Shown here in pieces: positions 1 to 5,233 of a stretch of 6,987 nucleotides of DNA. Origin of the DNA: Rhodobacteraceae bacterium UBA3087 (GTDB lineage Bacteria > Pseudomonadota > Alphaproteobacteria > Rhodobacterales > Rhodobacteraceae); the NCBI GenBank assembly GCA_002367285.1, contig DFBF01000105.1:1725-8711 (forward strand). Reading direction: 5' to 3'. Position 1 is the first letter of the stretch, and the number at the start of each line of letters is the position of its first letter. The notes below the pieces were generated by a model that was given only the letters and a program-made list of their open reading frames with translations, was not told where the DNA came from and searched no databases. Both the position numbers and the translations under genes were made by a program.

Positions 1-1248
1 GCTGGCCTCGTGGCTGTCATTGATGGTGATGCGGGTGCAGGCGGCGACGGCCTGAGCGGTGGTCAGAACCGCGCCCTTGCCATCAACATAAAACCCCGAA
101 CGCGACATGTCGGCCCGGCGGATTTCCAGCCCCGACAGAAGGTCCAGGCTTTGTGTCGCCTGATCAAGCCCGGCATTGTCGGCCAAAGCCCCTTCGCCCA
201 GCGAGGCAAAGCTGGCCTGCATTTCCTTCAACGCCAGCGCCCGGCGTTTTTCGTCACCAGTGGGCCAGATCAGGGTGAAACCCTTGACCGCCCCATCCAC
301 CAGCCGCGCATAGGTGTGCGAGGTGATGTTGGCGTCCGTACCCGTCAGGGTGAATTCGCTTTCCTTGCGTTCACGATCCCCATCCATGGGCACGATTTCC
401 AGCGTTTGCAGGATGTCATACAGCCCGAACAACGTGTTCTGGTCGCCAGTCTGGCTGATCAGCACCACGCGCACGCCGCTGTCGGCCTGGCTGTCGTAAT
501 GGGCAAATGGGGCCTCGTAGCGGCCAAAGCCAACCATGCCGGCGGGCATGGCGATTTCGATGCCAGCGTCTTGGTCCTGAGTGACGGCCATGCCCAGGCT
601 GTCGATCACACCCTGATAGTCGCCCAACAGGCGCGCGCGTTGTTTGGTGGTCAACACGCCGGTGACCTCGTCGCCCTTGGCGGTTTGATAGTCGCTCATC
701 GAGCGACGCGTGCCGGGGCCGAACGCGCCGTCAATGGCGGCGTCATAGAAGCCTTCCCATTTCAGAGCGACCTGTAACGCCTCGCGTTCGCCACGGTCCA
801 GCAGCCGTTCCGAGGCCTGCGCCTCGCGTTTGGTTTCGTCAGAGGGCGGCGGCGGGGGCGGGGCCACCACGGCCGGGGTTGCCGTGTCCGCCGGTGCCAC
901 GATGGGGGCCGCGCCCAGGGCGTTCACACCAATCGGCCAGAACTGTTGGCGATACTGGCTGGTAAAGGCGATGAAACTGTCACGCGGGATCGCCCCCTGC
1001 GCGCGCAGCGTTGCCAGCCGCGAGGCCGCGTCGTCGCGCGTATATGGCCCCAGCGCGATGGCGTACCAGTTGCCGCCCATGCGGAACCCGTTCACATCGA
1101 GCAGCTGACCGGCATAGGTCTGTGCCGACCGCTGGGCGGCCTGCAATGTCGGTTGCGCTTCGACCTGAATCCAGGCCGTTTGTGCCGAGGCGATCCCTGC
1201 CCAGACCGTAACAATGGCGACAATAATCGCGGAATAAAGTTGCTTCAT
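1..1248 (-). CDS. Exported SPOR / peptidoglycan-binding protein with trypsin-like domain (3' end outside window)
   Basis: Open from ATG (complement of 1246-1248) to the window edge: 416 codons, C-terminus missing. Residues 1-22 form a signal peptide (Lys2, hydrophobic run 7-20, cleavage site ASA|Q), so the protein is probably periplasmic. Residues about 25-95 look like a SPOR repeat (AWIQVEA at the start, then NWYAIALGPYTRDDA and a LRAQG helix), a fold that binds denuded peptidoglycan. A Pro/Ala linker with six consecutive prolines (130-135) follows. Residues about 145-210 match a PG_binding_1 domain (GFYDAAIDGAFGPGTRRSM). Residues about 212-375 form a region I do not recognise. From about 382 a trypsin-like domain seems to begin (SGFYVDGKGAVLTTAQAV, then C404), but Gln399 sits where the catalytic His of an LTNxHVV motif is expected. 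The GAGGGG ribosome site (complement 1251-1256) is unusually close to the ATG. It is divergent from glyQ. Domain calls are by eye; the protease call is the least certain. Confidence 0.85.
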   Translation of the reverse strand, partial: MKQLYSAIIVAIVTVWAGIASAQTAWIQVEAQPTLQAAQRSAQTYAGQLLDVNGFRMGGNWYAIALGPYTRDDAASRLATLRAQGAIPRDSFIAFTSQYRQQFWPIGVNALGAAPIVAPADTATPAVVAPPPPPPSDETKREAQASERLLDRGEREALQVALKWEGFYDAAIDGAFGPGTRRSMSDYQTAKGDEVTGVLTTKQRARLLGDYQGVIDSLGMAVTQDQDAGIEIAMPAGMVGFGRYEAPFAHYDSQADSGVRVVLISQTGDQNTLFGLYDILQTLEIVPMDGDRERKESEFTLTGTDANITSHTYARLVDGAVKGFTLIWPTGDEKRRALALKEMQASFASLGEGALADNAGLDQATQSLDLLSGLEIRRADMSRSGFYVDGKGAVLTTAQAVAACTRITINDSHEAS

Positions 1249-1300
1249 AACCCCTCGTGGCCCGTATCGGGCGCATTTACGTCAAAAACCGTTCCGATCA

Positions 1301-1330
1301 GATACACACCATCACAGGGGGGCAGGTCAA
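1301..1330 (-). promoter_or_regulatory. Possible promoter of the leftward exported-protein gene
   Basis: On the minus strand a TTGACC hexamer (complement of 1325-1330) lies 18 nt upstream of TGTATC (complement of 1301-1306). The -35 matches the sigma-70 consensus at five of six positions; the -10 matches at only three, though it is preceded by TG. A leader of about 50 nt would result. This is a weak call, resting mainly on the good -35 and its symmetry with the glyQ side. Confidence 0.22.
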
Positions 1331-1353
1331 TAAGGCTGCCGCACCGATTGACC
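1325..1353. repeat. Perfect 7-bp inverted repeat in the divergent promoter region
   Basis: GGTCAAT (1325-1331) and ATTGACC (1347-1353) are exact reverse complements separated by 15 bp, so the arm centres are 22 bp apart, about two helical turns. A further TGACCC at 1359-1364 repeats TGACCC at 1349-1354 with a 10-bp period. The arms coincide with candidate -35 hexamers facing left and right. They could simply be back-to-back promoters, or an operator for a dimeric regulator. Confidence 0.5.
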
Positions 1354-1376
1354 CTTTGTGACCCAAAGCCTATTGA
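1348..1376 (+). promoter_or_regulatory. Possible sigma-70 promoter of the glyQ operon
   Basis: TTGACC (1348-1353) and TATTGA (1371-1376) are separated by the optimal 17 nt. The -35 matches five of six consensus positions; the -10 matches only its first three. The predicted transcript would begin near 1383, leaving a leader of about 35 nt before the glyQ ATG. That is too short for a riboswitch or T-box leader, and I see none. Confidence 0.33.
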
Positions 1377-1401
1377 GGGCGCGACATAAGACACGGGTTC
1401 C

Positions 1402-1408
1402 GAAGGGG
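1402..1408 (+). promoter_or_regulatory. Ribosome binding site that fixes the glyQ start
   Basis: GAAGGGG lies 9 nt upstream of ATG 1418. It supports this start over the in-frame GTG at 1358, which would overlap the candidate promoter and add 20 residues not seen in GlyQ proteins. Confidence 0.6.
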
Positions 1409-1417
1409 TTCCATGCC

Positions 1418-2356
1418 ATGACAGACACACGACCGAAAAGTTTCCAGGAGATCATCCTGCGGCTTCAGAATTACTGGGCCGAACAGGGCTGTGCGATTCT
1501 GCAACCCTATGACATGGAGGTCGGCGCGGGCACGTTCCACCCGGCGACGACGCTGCGCGCGCTGGGCACGAAAGCCTGGGCGGCGGCCTATGTTCAGCCT
1601 TCGCGCCGTCCGACCGATGGGCGGTACGGTGAAAACCCCAACCGGTTGCAACATTATTACCAGTATCAGGTGCTGATCAAACCCAGCCCACCCAACCTGC
1701 AAGACCTGTATCTGGGGTCACTGCGCGCCATTGGCATCGACATGGATCTGCACGACATCCGCTTTGTCGAAGATGACTGGGAAAGCCCAACCCTGGGCGC
1801 CTGGGGTCTGGGGTGGGAGGTCTGGTGCGACGGCATGGAAGTCAGCCAGTTCACCTATTTCCAACAGGTCGGCGGCCACGACTGCACGCCCGTGTCGGGC
1901 GAACTGACCTATGGTCTGGAACGTCTGGCGATGTATGTGCTGGGCGTCGATCACGTCATGGACATGCCGTTCAATGATCCCATGTCGCCCATTGCGCTGT
2001 CCTATGGCGACATCTTCAAACAGACCGAAGAAGAATACGCGCGCTGGAATTTCGATATCGCCAACACCGACGTGTTGCTGCGCCACTTTGAAGAGGCCGA
2101 GGTCGAATGCGCCGCGATCCTGTCGCACGACCATATCGACCCGAAAACCGGCAAGCGCATCATCATGGCGCACCCGGCCTATGACCAATGCATCAAGGCC
2201 AGCCACATGTTCAACCTGCTGGACGCGCGCGGTGTGATTTCGGTCACCGAACGCCAGGCCTATATCGGCCGCGTCCGCACCTTGGCAAAACAATGCGCCG
2301 ACGCCTTTGTGTTGACCTCGGCAGGGGGGCACACCCCCGAAAGTGAATGGCTGTGA
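1418..2356 (+). CDS. glyQ: Glycine--tRNA ligase alpha subunit
   Basis: Catalytic subunit of bacterial alpha2beta2 glycyl-tRNA synthetase, a cytoplasmic class II enzyme that activates glycine with ATP and charges tRNA-Gly together with GlyS. The product is 312 residues; E. coli GlyQ is about 303. The alignment is end to end with no gap of note: LQNYWAEQGCAILQPYDMEV (residues 16-35), the GRYGENPNRLQHYYQYQ block ending near 84, WGLGWEVWCDGMEVSQFTYF leading to residue 148, QQVGG (149-153), and the class II motif 3 region YGLERLA (165-171). NLLDARGVISVTERQAYI near the C-terminus is also characteristic. The ATG at 1418 is chosen over GTG 1358 because of its ribosome site and family length. It is the first gene of a tightly packed cluster; its last 10 bases overlap the next gene. 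Identification is certain from sequence similarity recalled by eye. Confidence 0.98.
   Translation: MTDTRPKSFQEIILRLQNYWAEQGCAILQPYDMEVGAGTFHPATTLRALGTKAWAAAYVQPSRRPTDGRYGENPNRLQHYYQYQVLIKPSPPNLQDLYLGSLRAIGIDMDLHDIRFVEDDWESPTLGAWGLGWEVWCDGMEVSQFTYFQQVGGHDCTPVSGELTYGLERLAMYVLGVDHVMDMPFNDPMSPIALSYGDIFKQTEEEYARWNFDIANTDVLLRHFEEAEVECAAILSHDHIDPKTGKRIIMAHPAYDQCIKASHMFNLLDARGVISVTERQAYIGRVRTLAKQCADAFVLTSAGGHTPESEWL
2325..2338 (+). other. GC-only hairpin at the glyQ 3' end, just before the next start
   Basis: GGGGG (2325-2329), a four-base loop CACA, and CCCCC (2334-2338) form a perfect 5-bp G-C stem inside the glyQ coding sequence. It ends 8 nt before the ATG at 2347. There is no U-tract, so it is not an intrinsic terminator. 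It occupies the place of the next gene's ribosome site and could influence translational coupling. It may also be a by-product of the Gly-Gly-His-Thr-Pro codons. Confidence 0.35.
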
Positions 2357-2904
2357 GCGGCAAAATACTGGGGAGCCTGATCGTGGCCATCGCCCTTATC
2401 GCAGGCGTCGCAATCTATTGGTTGCAGATCTATGCCTTTTACGAGCCGGTCACCGCCGACGCCGTCGAAATGCGCATGACCAATGTGGTTACAGGCCAGG
2501 CCGAAGGCATTATTGCCGACGGGTTCCATGGGATTGATGCCGACAGCTCACCGCTCAGGTTTCGCGGCTGTTTCACCACCACCATGTCGCAAGCTCTGTT
2601 GACCGAAACCTATGAAACCTACGAACAGGCCGCGCCCCTGACCGCGCCGCGGTGGTTTGACTGTTTCAACGCCGTGGAAATCGGCAAAGCGTTGGAAACC
2701 GGCGAGGCGATCGCCTTTCTGGGCGAACGCGATATCATCTGGGGCTTTGACCGCGTGATTGCCGTGTTCGGCGACGGGCGCAGCTTTGCCTGGCACCAGA
2801 TCAATGATTGCGGCAAGGAAGTCTTTGACGGCAGACCGTTGCCCGAAGGCTGTCCCACACAACCGCCCGCACACTCGAACGATATGACCCCGGAGCGTAA
2901 TTAA
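2347..2904 (+). CDS. One-pass membrane protein, DUF6446-like, between glyQ and glyS
   Basis: 185 residues of unknown function; I believe it belongs to the Rhodobacterales family DUF6446, from memory of its conserved core. A short N-terminus (SGK) leads into one hydrophobic segment at about 7-28 (ILGSLIVAIALIAGVAIYWL), predicted to act as an uncleaved anchor with the rest in the periplasm. The soluble part has conserved-looking patches IDADSSPLRFRGCF (63-76), WFDCF (103-107), AFLGERDI (123-130) and FAWHQINDCG (147-156), and four cysteines (75, 106, 155, 169) that could form two disulfides. No catalytic motif is recognisable. The ATG at 2347 overlaps glyQ by 10 bases; an in-frame GTG at 2353 would give a classic GTGA overlap with the glyQ stop and an N-terminus beginning SGK, so the true product may be 183 residues. 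No good ribosome site precedes either start, which points to coupling with glyQ. The stop is one base from glyS. Confidence 0.88.
   Translation: MAVSGKILGSLIVAIALIAGVAIYWLQIYAFYEPVTADAVEMRMTNVVTGQAEGIIADGFHGIDADSSPLRFRGCFTTTMSQALLTETYETYEQAAPLTAPRWFDCFNAVEIGKALETGEAIAFLGERDIIWGFDRVIAVFGDGRSFAWHQINDCGKEVFDGRPLPEGCPTQPPAHSNDMTPERN
2891..2897 (+). promoter_or_regulatory. Ribosome binding site for glyS
   Basis: CGGAGCG contains GGAG (2892-2895), 10 nt before the glyS ATG at 2906, and lies within the last codons of the preceding gene. It supports the ATG at 2906. Confidence 0.5.
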
Positions 2905-2905
2905 T

Positions 2906-5155
2906 ATGCCTGACCTGCTGATCGAACTCTTCTCGGAAGAAATCCCCGCCCGGATGCAGGGCAAAGCCGCCGCTGACCTGAAGAAACTGGTCACCGATGG
3001 TTTGGTTGATGCCGGTCTGACCTATGCGGGCGCTGCCGCCTTTGCGACGCCGCGCCGTCTGACGCTGGCGGTTGACGGGGTGCTGGCGGCCTCGCCTGAC
3101 ACGCGCGAAGAACGCAAGGGGCCCAAGGTGGGCGCGCCCGTAAAGGCGATCGAAGGCTTCCTGCGCGGCGCGGGATTAACCATGGATCAGCTGGAAGAAC
3201 GCGAAACCCCCAAGGGCGCGGTCTATTTTGCGACCATCGAAAAAAAGGGCCGCCCGGCCGCAGATATCACCGGTGTGGTGCTGGAAGGTACAATCCGCAA
3301 TTTCCCCTGGCCGAAATCCATGCGCTGGGGCACGGGCACGCTGAAATGGGTGCGCCCTCTGCATTCGATCCTGTGCATCCTGTCGGACGAAGCCGGGGCC
3401 GCGGTCGTACCGCTGGAGGTCGATGGGATCAAATCGGGCGACACCACCCAAGGCCACCGCTTCATGGCGCCAGGCAAGATCACCGTTACCGGGTTCGAAG
3501 ACTATGCCGCCAAGCTGAAAAAGGCCTATGTGGTTCTGGACGCCCAAGAGCGTGCCGATCATATCTGGGAAGACGCCAAACAGGCGGCGTTCGCGCAGGG
3601 TCTGGAAATTGTCGACGACCAGGGCCTGCTGCGCGAAGTCGCAGGCCTGGTCGAATGGCCCGTCGTGCTGATGGGGGACATCGCCGAAGATTTCATCGAA
3701 CTGCCGCCCGAAGTGCTGCAAACCAGCATGCGCGAACACCAGAAATTCTTTTCGGTGCGCAATCCGAAAACCGGCCGGATCGAAAAATTCGTCACCGTCG
3801 CAAATCGCGAGACGTCAGACCACGGCGCGACCATTCTGGCGGGCAACCAAAAGGTGCTGTTTGCCCGCCTGGCGGATGCAAAATTTTTCTGGGAAAACGA
3901 CCTGCGCACGGTGAAATCCGTGGGGCTGGCGGGCATGGGCAAGCCGCTGGAGAACGTGACCTTCCACCGCGAACTGGGCAGCCAGGCCGACCGCATCGCG
4001 CGGATCGAAAAGCTGGCGGGCGAAGTCGCGCCGTTGGTTGGGGCCAAACCCGATCTGGCCAAGGAAGCCGCGCGAGTGGCCAAGGCCGATCTGTCGTCGG
4101 AAATGGTCTATGAGTTCCCGGAACTTCAGGGTGTCATGGGGCGGTATTATGCGTTGCGCGCCGACCTGCCCGAAAGCGTCGCGAACGCATGCGAAATGCA
4201 TTATTCGCCGCTGGGCCCGTCCGACGATGTGCCCACCGAACCTGTTTCCGTGGCGGTCGCTTTTGCCGACAAGCTGGACACGCTGACGGGGTTCTGGGCG
4301 ATAGACGAAAAGCCTACCGGGTCAAAGGACCCCTATGCGCTGCGTCGCGCTGCGCTGGGCGTGATCCGCATCATCCTCAGCAATGATCTGCGCCTGCGTC
4401 TGGACCGGTTCATCGACAGTCAGCTGTTGAAACACGAGATCGCCCAGAATGCCGATGCCGCCGATGCCGCGGAACTGGCCGCGCTGGAAAGCACGCTGGA
4501 TGAAATCGCCGATCACGGTGTGTTTGGCGCGGCCTTCCGCGCAGTGTTGGACAAGTTGGATGGTGATGCGCCAGCGATTGGCGACGGCACCCTGCTGGGC
4601 AGGATCGAGGCGAAGATGCCCGATGTCTCGGTCGATCTGTTGGGCTTTTTCCATGATCGTCTGAAGGTGCACCTGAAGGAAGAGGGCATTCGCCACGATG
4701 TGATCGACGCCTGTCTGAACATGCCCGGCAATGATGACCTGACGCTGTTGGTCAAACGGGCCGAGGCGCTGGCGGCGTTCCTGAAGACCGATGACGGGGA
4801 AAACCTGTTGCAGGGGTTCAAACGCGCCAACAATATCCTGTCCCAGGCCGAAGCAAAGGACGGGGTCGAGTATTCGTTCGGTGCGGACGTGAAGTTCGCC
4901 GAAGACGATACGGAAAAGGCGTTGTTTGCGGCGCTGGATGATGCGCAAAGTGCAATCGCGCCGGCGATGCAGGGCGAAGATTTCGCCGCCGCAATGACGG
5001 CCATGGCGTCCCTGCGCGCGCCGATTGATGCGTTTTTTGAGGCGGTGCAGATCAACACCGACAATCAAATCGTGCGGCGCAACCGGTTGAACCTGTTGGC
5101 CCGCATTCGTGACATTTGCCACGGCGTGGCCGATCTGACCCGGATCGAGGGCTGA
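2906..5155 (+). CDS. glyS: Glycine--tRNA ligase beta subunit
   Basis: The tRNA-recognising partner of GlyQ in the alpha2beta2 glycyl-tRNA synthetase. The product is 749 residues; E. coli GlyS is about 689. The family N-terminus is intact (PDLLIELFSEEIPARMQ). Other hallmarks are MREHQKFFSV (275-284), FVTVANRE, the KADLSSEMVYEF-ELQGVMG block (393-412), DKLDTLTGFW (455-464) and KDPYALRRAALG (474-485). The C-terminal part from about 640 is the DALR-type anticodon-binding region, ending with FFEAVQI and RRNRLNLL. Relative to E. coli the extra length falls mainly at about 510-570, an Ala/Asp-rich helical stretch after the KDPYALRRAALG region, which I take to be an alphaproteobacterial insertion. 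The start is one base after the preceding stop, so the three genes are almost certainly co-transcribed. No frameshift or missing motif was seen. The downstream gene is 78 bp away in the same reading frame. Confidence 0.98.
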   Translation: MPDLLIELFSEEIPARMQGKAAADLKKLVTDGLVDAGLTYAGAAAFATPRRLTLAVDGVLAASPDTREERKGPKVGAPVKAIEGFLRGAGLTMDQLEERETPKGAVYFATIEKKGRPAADITGVVLEGTIRNFPWPKSMRWGTGTLKWVRPLHSILCILSDEAGAAVVPLEVDGIKSGDTTQGHRFMAPGKITVTGFEDYAAKLKKAYVVLDAQERADHIWEDAKQAAFAQGLEIVDDQGLLREVAGLVEWPVVLMGDIAEDFIELPPEVLQTSMREHQKFFSVRNPKTGRIEKFVTVANRETSDHGATILAGNQKVLFARLADAKFFWENDLRTVKSVGLAGMGKPLENVTFHRELGSQADRIARIEKLAGEVAPLVGAKPDLAKEAARVAKADLSSEMVYEFPELQGVMGRYYALRADLPESVANACEMHYSPLGPSDDVPTEPVSVAVAFADKLDTLTGFWAIDEKPTGSKDPYALRRAALGVIRIILSNDLRLRLDRFIDSQLLKHEIAQNADAADAAELAALESTLDEIADHGVFGAAFRAVLDKLDGDAPAIGDGTLLGRIEAKMPDVSVDLLGFFHDRLKVHLKEEGIRHDVIDACLNMPGNDDLTLLVKRAEALAAFLKTDDGENLLQGFKRANNILSQAEAKDGVEYSFGADVKFAEDDTEKALFAALDDAQSAIAPAMQGEDFAAAMTAMASLRAPIDAFFEAVQINTDNQIVRRNRLNLLARIRDICHGVADLTRIEG

Positions 5156-5170
5156 GGGGAGCGCGGCAGG

Positions 5171-5209
5171 GATTGTAACCCTTGTGTGACCGCCGACCTG
5201 CGCTATGGT
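5171..5209 (+). promoter_or_regulatory. Candidate promoter / motif in the glyS-PPDK gap
   Basis: The 78-bp gap holds GATTGTAACCCTTGTGTGAC (5171-5190), which nearly repeats the sequence 1346-1362 upstream of glyQ. TTGTGT (5183-5188) and TATGGT (5204-5209, four of six matches to a -10) are 15 nt apart, a short spacing, so the promoter call is weak. No strong terminator is present; the best hairpin, AGGG (5168-5171 region) with CCCT (5179-5182), is short and lacks a U-tract. The downstream gene may be read through from glyS, started here, or both. Confidence 0.25.
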
Positions 5210-5220
5210 GTTGGCGAATT

Positions 5221-5226
5221 GGAGGG
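5221..5226 (+). promoter_or_regulatory. Strong ribosome binding site fixing the PPDK-family GTG start
   Basis: GGAGGG lies 7 nt upstream of the GTG at 5234. It is the best Shine-Dalgarno sequence in the window and decides for GTG 5234 over the in-frame GTG at 5186, which has no such site. Confidence 0.75.
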
Positions 5227-5233
5227 TGCTGCA

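Noticed and set aside
10..777. 255-codon plus-strand open frame opposite the leftward exported protein
   Set aside because: It is the in-register complement of a gene with a signal peptide, SPOR-like and peptidoglycan-binding domains; no domain or ribosome site supports the plus-strand reading.
1315..1324. CAGGGGGGCA occurring both at 1315-1324 and at 2322-2331
   Set aside because: A ten-base match around a G run is expected by chance in GC-rich DNA, and the two contexts (intergenic, coding) are unrelated.
1358..1417. GTG 1358 as an upstream start of glyQ
   Set aside because: The added 20 residues are not part of GlyQ, the codon lies inside the candidate promoter, and ATG 1418 has a well-placed ribosome site.
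1249..1417. Riboswitch or T-box leader controlling glyQ
   Set aside because: The likely transcript leader is only about 35 nt, no specifier-loop or antiterminator pattern is visible, and T-boxes are typical of Gram-positive bacteria.
1718..2332. 204-codon minus-strand open frame inside glyQ
   Set aside because: Glutamine/histidine/valine-rich complement of highly conserved glyQ codons; no independent evidence.
3346..4113. 255-codon plus-strand open frame inside glyS in another frame
   Set aside because: Arg/Gly/Pro-rich out-of-frame translation of conserved glyS sequence, typical of GC-rich shadows.
5156..5233. Intrinsic terminator between glyS and the PPDK-family gene
   Set aside because: Only a 4-5 bp imperfect stem (AGGG/CCCT) without a following T-tract is present.
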